DNA from: Branchinecta lynchi
Taxonomy: Eukaryota > Arthropoda > Branchiopoda > Anostraca > Branchinectidae
Direction of reading: 5' to 3'
Length of the DNA: 64,000 bases
Assembly (NCBI GenBank): GCA_023053575.1
Contig: JAKZAP010000018.1
Span: 20,364,202 to 20,428,201, forward strand
Below the pieces are notes generated by a model. That model had not been told where the DNA came from. It worked only from the letters and a program-made list of their open reading frames with translations, and did no database searches. Positions 44,724-55,560 of this stretch are shown here, piece after piece (within the stretch, counting starts at the first letter, position 1; every line of letters begins with the position of its first letter). The position numbers and the translations under genes are program-made.

Positions 44724-45012
44724 GTATACGGTAAATTCTCTTAAATCCATAAACACGGTAGGCCCAAAGGTTTCAGAAAAGCTTCACATTCCACTGTCAC
44801 AGGAAAAAATCGAAAAAAAAATCGACGGCACTCGCGAATGCCCTGCACAGACTGCAGGTTACCCCTAACGTATAGCTCACGGCAGGGAGAGTAACACGTG
44901 ATTTGAGTTCAAGAGGTCTTGTAACTTCTTTTTAGACCTTGTACACCTAAGCGTAAGTTGAGAGCTTTGACTTGTTTGTTAGTTACGTTTTTCAATTCAC
45001 GAATCCGGTTAA

Positions 45013-47808
45013 ATGTGTTCATTGTGGGTCGTCTGCACACCCATCGTACAGTTTCAGTTGCCCGGTTGTGAAAAAGATGGCAAAATAGACGGTCATCAGA
45101 TAGAAATAACGAGTTTTAATTCTAATGGGGTTTACAACAAACTCAGTGTTCTTGGTCAATTTTTAATTCCGGAAAATTCAATACTGTGCCTACAAGAACA
45201 TCATTTACTTTGTCATTCTGTCCCCCTTTTAAATTCTCTGTCGCCTTCCCATGATATATTTTGTGTCCCCGCTCTGCCCACGGGAGGGCGACCTTCCGGT
45301 GGCATTGCCACGATAATTCCAAAACATTTAAATTCTAGTATTATTCATACAGATCAAACTTTCATTGTATGCCGTCTTTCTAATTGTATTATAGTAAATC
45401 GTTATCTACCAACAAATTATAACACTGATGAGTCCCTTCAAAGTTTCACAGATAGCTGCCGTAGACTTAGTTGTTTTATTTCGCGTTTTGATTCTAGTTC
45501 CAATACAGTTTTTATTTTAGGTGATTTTAACTGTGATTTATTAGTTTCTAACGAACGTAGTTGTGTTTTTAATTCTTGTCTTCCAAATTTTTACCTCGTA
45601 AGGAAAGATTCTGATTGCACATATCTCCACTGGTCAGGAAGCACGAGCAACTTGGACCATGTTCTTGTGAATCTCCCTTCGTCTGATGTCGTACACGTTT
45701 CGCATGATTTCCCAGTGAGCGATCATTGTCCGCTTAAGTTTTCATTTAGTCTTGTTCCGTCTAGCCCTACCCAGTCGCTAAAAGTTAAAGCACAACATTC
45801 TTCTCAAATTGTTTGGGATGCAAGCCTAAAAGCCGCTTACCAAAATGAAGTTTCTCGTCTTGTTGAAAAAGTTGTAATCCCAGATAAAAATAATTTACCT
45901 AGTTCTGATTTTGTTTTTGAGCTTAACATTATTTATTTTCAGCTTATTCATATTTTGAAGCATGCAGCAAATAAAGTGTTTCCAGTAAGAACTTTGAAAT
46001 TTGGGACGGAGAAGCCTTGTTGGTCGATGAATCAAACCTTATTAGATTCGAATCGAGAAGCGAAAAATGCTTTTCGATGGTGGCGGTCCTTGGGAAAACC
46101 TCGTGGTGACAGCCCTTCTTTCACTTTGATGAAGAAAACGAAGGCGACTTTCCAAGCCGAATTACGCCGTCATAATAATATTTTAATTGAAAATGCTTCT
46201 AATGATATTGACCATAGTCGAATGAAACTTTGGAAGGCTCTCCGACGTACTAAACGATTAAATCAACAAGACAGTAAAAATGGCCCGTCCCCGCAGGACT
46301 GGGAACAACATTACGGAGTTCTTGCAGCGTCGCACGATCTTCCCGATGATTTAGAGAAAATTGCTTATTCTTTAAATAATGATACCATTGATTTCTCTAT
46401 AGATGGTGATGATATAAACAAAGCAGTAAAAAAACTAAAAACGCAATCGTCAATGGATCATGATGGAATATTTTCCAATCATATTAAATTTGCACCTCCG
46501 AGTTTTTCCTGACAGTCCAGTGTTTTTTTAATTTGATGTTGGTGGTTGGTTGTGTTCCATCTCCTTTCCAACTTGGTACTATCACACCTATTCCCAAAAC
46601 TGGAAAGCGAAATCTACTTTTATGTGATTCTTACCGCCCAATCACCCGTGGATCAATCTTTGGTAAATTGTTTGAATTAAGTATAAAACGTCTCTTTGAT
46701 AACCTTGATGTTGGTGAAAATCAAGTTGGGTTTAAGAAAGGTATGGGTTGTGATCACGCCCATGCTGCGTTTTCAAAAATAATACTTGAATCTAGAAATA
46801 AAAATGAAACTTTATACGCTCTTTTAATTGACATAAAAGGTGCGTTTGATAACTTATCACACGCTTCAGCAATTCTTGCCCTACTTTCAAGGGGCATTCC
46901 ACTTACTATTTGTCGTGTTTTGCGTTCTTGGTATAGCCGGCTGTCGGTTAGGGTATTTGTGGGTTCTCTTCTATTTTCTTCTTATTTGCCAGTGGGCAGA
47001 GGGGTGAGACAAGGTGGTATTCTGTCTCCTTATATATTTAATGTTAGTTTAGCAGAGTGTCTCCGGTCAATCCGAATATCACTGACAAGGTGGTATTCTG
47101 TCTCCTTATATATTTAATGTTAGTTTAGCAGAGTGTCTCCGGTCAATCCGAATATCACTGATTTCAGCTCTTCGAGATGTTTCTTACCTAGCTTATGCTG
47201 ACGACATAATTCTACTGAGTAAATCCAAAGCTGCGTTGGTTGAGAATTTTAACCGTCTTGCCATTTCTTTGTCAGCAAAGGGCCTTTCCGTTAGTGCTGA
47301 TAAATACCAGTTTTTTGTTGTTAATAGTACCGTAGATGGAAGTGATTGTCTTGATTGTGGTAATGGGATTAGGTTCTCAGCATGTGATATAGTGACATAT
47401 TTAGGGATCCCATATGCATCGTCTGCCAAGGTTTCTCAAACTATAATTGTTAATCATATCCAAGACAGAATTCGTAAGGCATTTGGCCTCCTAATTCGTT
47501 TTCGTGGGCGATACAGAAAGGATATTCTTGGGTCCTTATTTACTGCCGTGGCTTTACCTCACGTACTTTTTGCTGCAACAATTACAGAAAATTTTCGAAT
47601 TAGCGACATTTCTGCGATAAAAATATCATATTTTAAATTTTGTAAATTTCTACTTGGGTTCCCAATTTCTTTTAGTAATTCGCAGTTAGTTTCAGATTTT
47701 AAAATAAAGGACCCGGTTTTAATCTTGAAGAAAAAGATGACAAATTTTTACAAAAAAGCAGCGCAAGCCCTCCTAACCCACAACCTGTACCCTTTTTTTA
47801 AGAAGTGA
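45013..47808 (+). pseudogene. LINE-A ORF2: APE endonuclease plus RT, broken by a 1-base shift and a 76-bp duplication
   Basis: Endonuclease: ITSFNSNGVYNKL, SILCLQEHHLL, GGIATIIPKH, FILGDFNCDLL, STSNLDHVLVNL, FPVSDHCPLKFSF. RT: LGTITPIPKTGKRNLLLCDS, YRPITRG, YALLIDIKGAFDNLSHA, GRGVRQGGILSPYIFNVSLA, then VSYLAYADDIILLSK with YADD at 47194-47205. First break: one base in the T run at 46503-46508, giving a stop at 46512. Second break: a 76-bp tandem duplication (47011-47086 / 47087-47162) that shifts the frame and stops it at 47117, just before YADD. The C-terminus then runs intact to 47808. Clade not certain; GVRQGG plus YADD groups it with LINE-D rather than LINE-B. Confidence 0.9.
47011..47162. 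repeat. 76-bp tandem duplication inside LINE-A RT
   Basis: AAGGTGGTATTCTGTCTCCT... to ...CGAATATCACTGA occurs twice in direct tandem and the copies appear identical. The 3-base overlap GAC at the junction suggests slippage or microhomology. 76 is not a multiple of three, so the duplication inactivates the frame. Confidence 0.92.
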
Positions 47809-47984
47809 TTAGTGCGATACGTAAGTAATTATAAGTTAGTTGTTGAAGTGTATTTTGTATATTATTTCACAGTATTTTATTGAAAGGAGTTTAGTTGATT
47901 TAGGAATGATTTTGTTTTACAATTTATAAGTTGTACTCCTCAATTTTGAGGGAAATAAATGAATAAATAAATAAATAAATAACC

Positions 47985-49196
47985 GGATTCCTGACTAATT
48001 ATATGTCCGGGTAAAAAATGATCATCATATACAGACTCACCGTCTCTTCTTACCCCTAAATCTATCATCTAATCAACTTCAGATAAAGCTTTTGCTTTTA
48101 ACATATTTTCCGGTTTTGGCCGGATTACAGGCGAACTAGTTGTCCAGCGAGAAAATGGTTTTCACCATCGGATTCAGCATGTCTTCTTACCCCTAAATCA
48201 AACATTTTATCAACTTCAAATGAAACTGTTATTTCGAACCAACTTTCCGGTTTTGGCCGGATTCCGGACAAACTAATCGTCCAGCGAGAAAATGGTTTTC
48301 ACCATCTTGCTCAGCATGTCTTCTTACACCTAAATCAAACATTTAATCAACTTCAAATGAAACTTTTACTTTTAACAAACTTTCCGGTTTTTGCCAAATT
48401 CCGGACGAACTACTTGTGCGGCGAGAAATGATTTTCACCATCGTGCTCAGCATGTCTTTTTACCCCATAATCGACTATCACATTAGCTGTTTAAAAATAT
48501 TTTGTTTGTCCCTTAATTTCAACCCCCTCCCCCACCCCCAAATATAGGGCTACAGAGCTCATCTACGAACTCGACCTTACCCTTGATCCAAACAATCCTC
48601 ATACCAAGTTTCATCCAAATATCTCATTCCCTTCGAGAGTTATCGTGCTTACAGACGGACGGACGAACTTCAAATCAAACTTTTACTTTCAACCAACTTT
48701 CCGTTTTTTGCCGGATTCCGGACGAACTACTCGTCCAGCGAGAAAATGGTTTTCACCATCTCGCTCAGCATGTCTTCTTACACCTAAATCAAACATTTAA
48801 TCAACTTTAAATGAAACTTCTACTTTTAACAAACTTCCCGTATTTTGCCGGATTCCGGACGAACTACTTGTGCGGCGAGAAAATGATTTTCACCATCGTG
48901 CTCAGCATATCTTTTTACCCCATAATCGACTATCATATTAGCTGTTTAAAAATATTTTGTTTGTCCCTCAATTTCAACCCCCTACCCCACCCCCAAATAT
49001 AGGGCTACAGAGCTCATCTACGAACTCGACCTTACCCTTGACCCAAACAATCCTCATACCAAGTTTCATCAAAATATCTCATTCCCTTCGAGAGTTATCG
49101 TGCTTACAGACGGACGGACGGACAGACGGACGGACGGACAACTTTTGCGATGTCACAGGTATCCCTCCACTTACGTTTTAGGATCCCAAAAACACA
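47985..49196 (-). mobile_element. Array element family F1, copy c (double)
   Basis: Minus-orientation F1 modules (TTTCCGGTTTTGGCCGGATT, GGACGAACTACTTGT, CAGCATGTCTTCTTAC, CTAAATCAAACATTTAATCA) directly abut the LINE-A tail. The unit end (CAACCCCCTCCCCCACCCCC, AGAGTTATCGTGCTTACAGA, CGGACGGACGAAC) occurs at 48520-48665 and is fused to a second array. That array ends with the full terminus ACAGACGGACGGACGGACAG ... CACTTACGTTTTAGGATCCC near 49196. So this copy holds an internal duplication of a whole unit. Confidence 0.75.
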
Positions 49197-49460
49197 AAAA
49201 AAAGGAAAAAGCCGTCGAAAAGGCGAGTGAAAAGTCGAACAAAAACGCAACTATTAGCAAGGACAGGTTTTTGGTGAATAAAAGATTTATTCATCTAGCT
49301 GGTCTTCAGAAAGTGAAAAGTTAGGTTTAACTGAAAGAGTCTCCAGTTAGCTTTTCTACAAATGCTCGAGGCTGGATGCTTGCAGAACCATGCCATCGAA
49401 TCCATGGATGACCATTTCGCCTTGGGGACGACTGGGACTTGTTACTGCTGTATAAGCAGA
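49197..49460. other. Unassigned spacer
   Basis: Contains AACAAAAACGCAACTA near 49231, a lone match to the M2/M3 terminus. No partner end found. Confidence 0.4.
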
Positions 49461-49590
49461 GTTTATTGAATGAATGAATCTTTTTATTAACCCACTTCCT
49501 TAAAACAGAAATAGTGGAGTATATAGGGAAAAGAAAGACGCACAACTTAAATTCGAAACAACACAAATTAAATGCAGAGCTCTCTGATCG
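49461..49590 (-). mobile_element. LINE 3' end fragment, antisense
   Basis: GAATGAATGAATCTTTTTATTAACCCACTTCC followed by AATAGTGGAGTA. Resembles the antisense LINE 3' end at 10450-10530 (TTTATTTGTAACCCACTGCAC, AATATAGTGGAGTA). Tail (GAAT)n. Confidence 0.5.
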
Positions 49591-49599
49591 CCTGAAAAT

Positions 49600-50010
49600 G
49601 TCCAAAAGAGAGCAGTGAGAATCATTCTGGGTGATCATAATATTTCATATGAAGAGGCTCTCATTAAACTTGACGTTCCTAAATTAACTGAACGCAGAAA
49701 TACTCTTTCAAATAAGTTTGGAGCTAAGATAATGTGTTGTCCCCAGAAGGCCCATATATTCCCCCCTCCCCTCCCGTCTTCCGTGCGTCGGTCCGAGAGG
49801 AATACTGTCAATCAATTTTCTACATATCCTGCTAATTCTTCTGCCCAATTTTTACGTAGTTTCATCCCATCATTTACTTCTGGTAAAATCTTGTAAGTGT
49901 ATTCGTTAATTTGTTTCGTGTCTCTGTATATTTCGTAAATTTCTATTCCACTTCTAGCTCATAGCTATTTGGATTAAACCTGTTTGATTGAATTGATTGG
50001 TTGAAATTAG
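49600..50010 (+). pseudogene. LINE ORF2 C-terminus fragment
   Basis: Encodes VQKRAVRIILGDHNISYEEA followed by LIKLDVPKLTERRNTLSNKF, a variable segment and a stop near 49896. The 3' UTR ends GATTGAATTGATTGGTTG near 50005. Closely related to the degraded copy at 55670-55920 (shared PKLTERRNTLS and the 3' part CCCCTCCCGTCTTCC). Confidence 0.7.
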
Positions 50011-50035
50011 GATACAAATTTACACTTCGAACAGA

Positions 50036-50230
50036 TTAAACTTTAAACAAACGGACAAGACCGTGACGCGGAGAAAACGCGGCGACCGACAGATTCCTAT
50101 GGAGCTCGTCAAGTTTAACACTTATATTAGTTACTGAAAATTTATTTATCATTTTTCGATTTTTATACCAAATTGGCAAGTAGAGGAGGAATTTACAGTA
50201 GCAGAAGTATGCTATTCGAATAACTACCAC
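50036..50230 (-). pseudogene. Diverged LINE-A-type C-terminus fragment
   Basis: The minus-strand peptide IRIAYFCYCKFLLYLPIWYK, then INKFSVTNISVKLDELHRNL, aligns by position with the LINE-A end (ISYFKFCKFLLGFPISFSN ... FKIKDPVLILKKKM). It lies just beyond the last recognised COG3 exon, in the following intron. Confidence 0.5.
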
Positions 50231-50342
50231 ATCCTTTTTTTCAGCAGGGGGTACAGTCCAGAAAGGTAAAGGATCGAGTTAAAATGGGCCCGGAACGAAA
50301 TTCCAAAACTAAAATAGGAGAGGGGGGAAACGGAAGTCTGAC

Positions 50343-50554
50343 CTTGTTGGCGAAATTCATAACTGGTCCGACGATCTGAGATGCGACATAGTTGATAAAC
50401 TCCTCGCAGCTCGCCTTCAACTGGCTATCGGCCAATCGGCGTGAATCTTTCAACTGTTCTTTAACGTGTGGGGTAGATTCAAGTAGAAATTCCAGAAGTG
50501 AGTTGTTCGAAGACAGGCTGAACATCCGACTGGGTTTTTGAAGAAGGTTCATCG
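50343..50554 (-). CDS. COG3: COG3 exon D (C-terminal region)
   Basis: 212 bases, minus strand. Acceptor TTCCTTTTCAG|CGATG at 50554; donor AACAAG|GTCAGA at 50343. Enters in phase 1 and leaves in phase 0; 70 full codons. Peptide landmarks LSSNNSLLEFLLESTPHV, KDSRRLADSQLKASCEEFI and FANK match the conserved C-terminal part of conserved oligomeric Golgi complex subunit 3 (animal proteins read SNNALIEFLLEGTP, then DSKKDVDRHLKSACEQFI at this place). COG3 is a lobe A subunit of the COG vesicle tether at the Golgi. The last 100 or so residues of the protein are not found to the left. Confidence 0.9.
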
Positions 50555-50929
50555 CTGAAAAGGAACTAACTGTTGGAAATGAGAATCAGGTAACACAGAA
50601 ACAATACATGATTTGATCGAAACTTCCAGGATTTGTCATAGTTACTGATAACATAAGGCCTGATGATATCCTTACTTTCTCACTTTTTATTGACGCTACA
50701 ATCGGAAAGCTTTAGGAAATTTATACAGCTCTTTTTGTGTTCCATCCATTTTATTTCGCTCTTGTGTCCCACATGTTCTACGGAAGAAGGAGTTGAAGAA
50801 GATGAGAAGATGCTATTTTACGTATGCGAAGCAACTGCTTTATTTGCCAAAGTTATACCACAGCCACATGCTAACGGCGAGTTTCTAAGTTAAAGATGCA
50901 AGCGTCACACTTTTCTGGACGATGCATGA
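50555..50929. other. COG3 intron sequence, unassigned
   Basis: The plus open frame 50663-50893 shows no family. Part of the intron between exons C and D. Confidence 0.4.
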
Positions 50930-51028
50930 AAAATTGTATATTATGTTTGTTGTGTTTTTGCTAATTATTTTATTTTATTTTACATACTCCGCTTTTCAAA
51001 TGGCGGGTCAGAAATAAATTACTAACTT
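50930..51028 (+). mobile_element. LINE 3' end with (ACTT)n tail
   Basis: TTTACATACTCCGCTTTTCA, then AATGGCGGGTCAGAAATAAATTACTAACTTACTTAC. Same style of 3' end as 17155-17215. Lies in the COG3 C-D intron. Confidence 0.5.
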
Positions 51029-51200
51029 ACTTACTTTCAATCACACCGGTCTCAGAGGACACAGCTTGAAACTGCCAGGTGAAAAATTCCTGAAAGACAT
51101 TGGGAAATGTAGCTTCAGAAACCGGGTAGTTGAATACTGGAATTATCTCCCTAAAAGTGTCGTAAATGCCAAACATCAATAATTTCAAACCAGGTGTTGA
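51029..51200 (+). pseudogene. LINE ORF2 C-terminus fragment
   Basis: Plus-strand translation NHTGLRGHSLKLPGEKFLKD, then IGKCSFRNRVVEYWNYLPKS and VVNA. The GHSLKL..RNRVVxYWNxLPxxVVNA pattern is a well-known non-LTR ORF2 C-terminus. A stop follows (near 51180). In the COG3 C-D intron. Confidence 0.65.
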
Positions 51201-52270
51201 TTGTCATCTGGCTGAAATTTATTTTATTATTATTATTGTTACTATGTTTTACTGATCCACCAAAACTGATCATAACAAATCAAATAATTATATAAATACG
51301 CAAAAACAAACCAACACTAAAGCAAACTATAATTCATCGGAACGACTAAAAAAACAACACATCAAAATGGCGAAGGCAGATCAAACACCGCAAACAATGA
51401 CAAAACGTTTAAACAAAAACTTTAAAAGCAGTTAGTGTCCAGAGAGTCTGAAGAAATTCAGAGAGGCGCCTTTTTGCTGCAGTTATATTATTATTATTAT
51501 GACAGAACAAGAAAAATGATGACGGTGGAAAACCGCCCACAAAAAACACTGAGCAAACCGTGAAACATAGTGACGTCCCACAATACAATCACTTACCACC
51601 AATAAACACTAGTTGAATTCTTTTACTGCTTGGTGCAGTAGAGGTATGCTTAAGTGAACGTTTGTTGACACTGGACTTTGCCATTTTCATGCACTGTGTC
51701 TAAAGCTAACCAGGGAGCCAAAATAAGTAATTAAGGTCATCTGAAACACCTAATAGGTACTTTGGATCTTCAAACTACCATTTAGCCCAAAACTGCACAG
51801 TTCACGTTAAAGTAACTGTTCAATAAAATATTCACAAAAACAAATGTGAATATCTCTAAATAAGTCTACTGTATTTATTCAATCAATCAATTAATCAATC
51901 TTTATTATTCGAAAAACATTCCTTACGGTATTAACAAAAAACCGAATATTTATTTTCTCGTCAAACATAACTATATACAATTGCGCTTTTACAGAGTCAA
52001 AAAAATTTCGAATATTCGAAGATATTCAGCCATTCTTGTTTCTTTTGGCCTTTTCTGGAATTTTGTTTTCTTGTAATGTCCAACAATCGGTATTGCCTTT
52101 CCATTTGGCAGAGGGTACCGGGTGCGCTGGTTTCCAGGAGGCGATAGTGAAATTGAAAAGTACTCAGAGAGGTCGCAGAAGCTAACTCTCTCTCGGTACG
52201 AAGCATCAGTTCCATCATGACGAGAGTTTTCGAGTTTCAAAGATGAAGAAATGCATTCGGCTCAAGAGAG
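51201..52270. other. COG3 intron with antisense LINE tails
   Basis: Two antisense LINE-type termini are visible: TTATTTTATTATTATTATTG at about 51220-51240, and CAATCAATCAATTAATCAATC at about 51880-51901. Overlapping minus open frames at 51989-52240 show no family. Confidence 0.45.
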
Positions 52271-52279
52271 CACTCTTAA

Positions 52280-52606
52280 AGAACCTGTCTTACCTATAAT
52301 ACTAACGCAACCTATTTCCATAATCACTCCTTATATTTCTAAGCCCGGAGACCCCAATTTCGTACGGTACATTCTAACCCCTCTAACAAAACCACGCTGA
52401 TTTTCTCAATTGCCGTATTTTGCTGTCGAGAGTTGTCTGCGAGAAGTTTTTCCATCGGAAAAAACGGTTATGTAAGTTGTTTCCCAGTTTTCGCTACATT
52501 TCAACGGGTCTCGGAAAAGGAGTAAAACAGCCAAAACCATGGGTTATTTGTTGAAAACACAGCCCAGTTTCAAAGTATGAAGAGTAAATAGTGCGAGGGG
52601 TCCTTT
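52280..52606. mobile_element. TTAA-flanked MITE M6, copy a
   Basis: Left TTAA (52276-52279) then AGAACCTGTCTTACCTATAA; right ...GAGGGGTCCT then TTAC. Internal landmarks shared with 63621-63990: GGAGACCCCAATTTCGTAC, CATTCTAACCCCTCT, TTGTCTGCGAGAA, GGGTTATTTGTTGAAA and AAGAGTAAATAGTGC. The ends AGGACC / GGTCCT are inverted. TTAA flanks would fit the piggyBac group (inference). In the COG3 C-D intron. Confidence 0.7.
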
Positions 52607-52732
52607 ACCATTTCTCAACACTGACGCATAGCAAAGACAGGGCTGGTTGAATAGTAAAAACTACACAAAACAGTCTCTTGAAGAAAAACGGTGTAAATTG
52701 AAGCGGACGACAAATCCTACTTTGAAGCTCAC

Positions 52733-53007
52733 CTGTATTTCTCATGTGGCTGAAATCCAGGTTGATCTCCTTAACAGCAAAATCTACTTGGAACGGGGCG
52801 ATCTGCTCTCGCAATATGAGCAAATGCTTAATCTGAAACAACATCCCATCTATCGGCGTTTTCTGCGCAGTGATTTGCGTCGCAGCGCTCCCAATGCTCG
52901 TGCAGGCAGCGTGGAGAATCTCTTGCGAAAGACCTTGAAACGCTGTGCGGTCAGCACATCGCGAAAGTTTTGAGAGACAGAGAAGAGCGCGACGCAGCGG
53001 TGGGTAC
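52733..53007 (-). CDS. COG3: COG3 exon C
   Basis: 275 bases, minus strand. Acceptor GGCTTTTGTAG|GTACCC at 53007; donor AATACAG|GTGAGC at 52733. Enters in phase 2 and leaves in phase 1; 91 full codons. Peptide landmarks [47 protein letters not shown] and [16 protein letters not shown] match the COG3 core (animal COG3: [17 protein letters not shown]). No stops or frameshifts. Confidence 0.95.
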
Positions 53008-53254
53008 CTACAAAAGCCGCAAAGTCAAGCCTACTCTTTCATTCATGAGTATAATCCTCTGTTCTTCAGCATTGCCTAAATGATTTACGATCTGAGGTAT
53101 TTGGTGAAAGACTGTGGATGTGGACAGTTTTATGACGTGAGATTGTTGGAGAAATTTCTCCGGATTGGTTTGCACCACCGCGACTTGTTCATCCAATATT
53201 TGAAATCTTTTTATTTGTATGTTGTTAGTAGTGTATGTTTATTCAAGTGTAAAT

Positions 53255-55045
53255 ATTTATTTTTTTTTATTTTATTTCAAATAAGGCCAACATGGGCCAC
53301 AATATAACAAAAACACACTGAACAAACAAACAAATGTAAATACCAGATCACTTACGTGACTCCTGTCGAAAGCCCCGCATACAACTCACGAGTCCACGCA
53401 AGCCATACAGGCAGAGAAAGCCGCATCTGAGGCCCACAAAGGATCCTAAGAAGTGGGCTAGGGGATCGGAGGATCCTGGTTTGAAGGGAAAGAATTGACC
53501 GCCTCCGAAGTTCACCAAAAGATGGAAGCCCTTCACCAACAAACATTCCCGATGCACTACAATTCCAAGGAAGACCGTGAAGCCACCGGAACGAATTATT
53601 ATACATTACCCGAAAAGAATTCTCACATTTCACACTAACATTACAAGCAAGAGGAAGGCAGTAAAGTGGCGTGCAGTAAGCCCTGAAAAGAAAGCTCTTT
53701 ACCGGGGCCTCGCAACTACCAAACCTCCTTATCAGTATATTTGCTCTAATAGATAGAGACCTCATAAGCGAAGAAACATGCGCTTCAGCAGTCATCGAAG
53801 ATGAAAACGTGAAACCCAAGTATTTGAAATGCTGGACGACTTGAATCTTTGAACTAGATAGTACAGCATCTGGAATAATCTTCAAATGAAGACCACGTGG
53901 AATGAATGCCATACACAGCGTTTTCTTCGTGTTGAATACGACATCATGCATCAAAGCAAATTCATCACAAACCGCCAGTAGCTTATTCAGTGCTGCTACT
54001 GTTGGCGCAAGAACGGCTAGGTCGTCAGCATAACTAAGGTTGTTGAAACACAGCCCTTGTATGAAGCAACCAACTCCAGTTCTAGCCAACAACAAATTCA
54101 AATCATCAACATACAGGTTATACAATAACGGAGACAGCACACCTCCTTGGCGAACCCCATTCAACACTGCGAATGGCTGGCTAATTACACCACTCCACTT
54201 CACTCGGAACTGCTGTGTCTGAAACCAAGCAGCTAGGGTTCCAGTTATCCTAGGGTCAATACCCCTCGAGACCATCTTATTCAGAAGCTTCTCGTGGTTA
54301 ACCCTGTCGAACGCGGCCTTGGCGTCAATAAAACACACAAACACCGGGCTAGAAAACATCCAGAAATACTGGATCACCGCCTGTAAAATAAAAACACAAA
54401 AATCGGTTGACGATTCTTCTTTAAACCCAAACTGGTAATGTGAAGAACGAAGCTGGGGTTCAAGAATAGTGTACAAACACTTCTCGAACACCTTCGACAC
54501 AACTGCAGCCAGTGCAATTGGTCGGTAATTCGAAACTGCAGACATATCACCGGAACTTGTCTTCGGTATGGGAACAAGACATACTTCAGTTAAAGCCTCC
54601 GGGACAAAATGATGATTTAGAAAACCATTAAATAACACAGACAACATGCAAGTCACAGTCGGACCGGCAAATTTAATGTGGTTAGCTGTAATACCATCAA
54701 GCCCACCAGACTTACTACCTGCAAGCCCAGACACCACGCGAGAAATACTCTCTACGGATATCAGCTGCTCACCAGGGTTAAGTTGGGAATCAATAAAGGC
54801 CTGACGCCTCAGACCACTCACATCCGATTCTACCGAAGAAAAAACTTCGCTGAAGTGTCCACGCCATAACTCGGCAATCGCAACAGGGCCAATCGCTGTT
54901 CCAACTCTTTCTGCCGCTTTTGGCACCGATACACGTTGAACCTTCGCAACACACTTCCAAAACGCATTAAACCGAAGTGTCCCAAGAGCCCTTGCAAGTG
55001 CCGTAGCCCGAAGTTGCACAAAATATATTCCATTCTATTCTATTC
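53255..55045 (-). mobile_element. LINE-D: 5'-truncated non-LTR element in COG3 intron
   Basis: The minus-strand element starts at an (AGAAT)n repeat near 55026-55047, carries one uninterrupted RT ORF (55019-53352), and ends with a poly-A/TTATTT-type tail (plus strand TTTTTTTTATTTTATTTC near 53258-53278). It is in the same transcriptional orientation as COG3, inside the C-B intron. Confidence 0.85.
53352..55019 (-). CDS. LINE-D reverse transcriptase ORF (555 codons, uninterrupted)
   Basis: No stop or frameshift across 555 codons. RT motifs in order: KSGGLDGITANHIKF, CLVPIPKTSSGDM, SNYRPIALAAVVSKVFEKCL, QFGFKEESSTDFC, VCFIDAKAAFDRVNHEKLL, VLNGVRQGGVLSPLLYNLYV, NLSYADDLAVLAP with YADD near 54014-54033, FNTKKTLCMAF and VQHFKYLGFTFSS. 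The post-RT part has NSFRWLHGLPWNCSASGMF. The endonuclease half is missing (5' truncation), so it cannot retrotranspose by itself. The ATG chosen is simply the first in frame. Confidence 0.9.
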   Translation of the reverse strand: MQLRATALARALGTLRFNAFWKCVAKVQRVSVPKAAERVGTAIGPVAIAELWRGHFSEVFSSVESDVSGLRRQAFIDSQLNPGEQLISVESISRVVSGLAGSKSGGLDGITANHIKFAGPTVTCMLSVLFNGFLNHHFVPEALTEVCLVPIPKTSSGDMSAVSNYRPIALAAVVSKVFEKCLYTILEPQLRSSHYQFGFKEESSTDFCVFILQAVIQYFWMFSSPVFVCFIDAKAAFDRVNHEKLLNKMVSRGIDPRITGTLAAWFQTQQFRVKWSGVISQPFAVLNGVRQGGVLSPLLYNLYVDDLNLLLARTGVGCFIQGLCFNNLSYADDLAVLAPTVAALNKLLAVCDEFALMHDVVFNTKKTLCMAFIPRGLHLKIIPDAVLSSSKIQVVQHFKYLGFTFSSSMTAEAHVSSLMRSLSIRANILIRRFGSCEAPVKSFLFRAYCTPLYCLPLACNVSVKCENSFRVMYNNSFRWLHGLPWNCSASGMFVGEGLPSFGELRRRSILSLQTRILRSPSPLLRILCGPQMRLSLPVWLAWTRELYAGLSTGVT

Positions 55046-55131
55046 TAGATGTCCCTTGCGCGGATCTTTCGCTTCCCAATCACAGCTGTCAATCACTTTT
55101 CTCCCACCCCATTTATATTGCAAATTTATTA

Positions 55132-55560
55132 GTTGCGTTTTTGCTGATACCATGGTATCTGATACCACGGTCTAAAGTCGTTTTTGCAGTTATCGTGGTA
55201 TCTGATACCGCGGTCAAAAGGCGTTTTTTGCAGTTATCGTGGTATCTGGCCAGTTATCGTGGTATCAGATATTCAGATACTACGGTCCGACCGTGGTAAC
55301 TGGTCGTGGTATCTGAGAAGTCATCTCACTTTCATCAAACTTCGTGAGATTGGTGAGAAAGAAGTTTAGCACTTAGTGATGTAACTGGACATCTGTTTTT
55401 CTTTTGGGATGACTTCGAAAAGTGCAATTTCGGCAATAGTTGTTTTTGCAGAGCACCGTATATCAGATACCATGAATCACGATAACTGCAAAAACGACTA
55501 ATTGCAGATCCAGTTACCGTGGTATGGTAACAGATACCATGGTATCAGCAAAAACGCAAC
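55132..55560. mobile_element. MITE family M2, copy d (complete reference copy)
   Basis: 429 bases, TA on both sides (55130-55131, 55561-55562). Near-perfect inverted ends GTTGCGTTTTTGCTGATACC / reverse complement of GGTATCAGCAAAAACGCAAC. Inside are repeated GTGGTATCTGATACC(A/G)CGGT palindromes and AAA(A/G)(T/G)CGTTTTTGCAGTTA boxes, with a unique centre GAAGTCATCTCACTTTCATC to GGCAATAGTTGTTTTTGCAG. Lies in the COG3 C-B intron. Confidence 0.88.

Larger units (their letters stand above)
44760..47985 (+). mobile_element. LINE-A: non-LTR retrotransposon with endonuclease and RT
   Basis: About 3.2 kb. A presumed 5' UTR, one long ORF2-type reading frame (45013-47808, broken twice), a short 3' UTR (TGAGGGAAATAAATGAATAAA) and an (AAAT)n tail at 47949-47983. 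No ORF1 is seen, and there are only about 290 bases between the preceding LINE tail and the ORF, so it is either a single-ORF clade or 5' truncated. Truncated relatives at 9560-10108 and, more diverged, at 8600-9127 and 50036-50230. Confidence 0.85.

Noticed and set aside
49231..49246. Isolated AAAAACGCAACTA resembling the M2/M3 right terminus
   Set aside because: No left end or internal M2/M3 sequence nearby, so a 13-base match alone is not enough.
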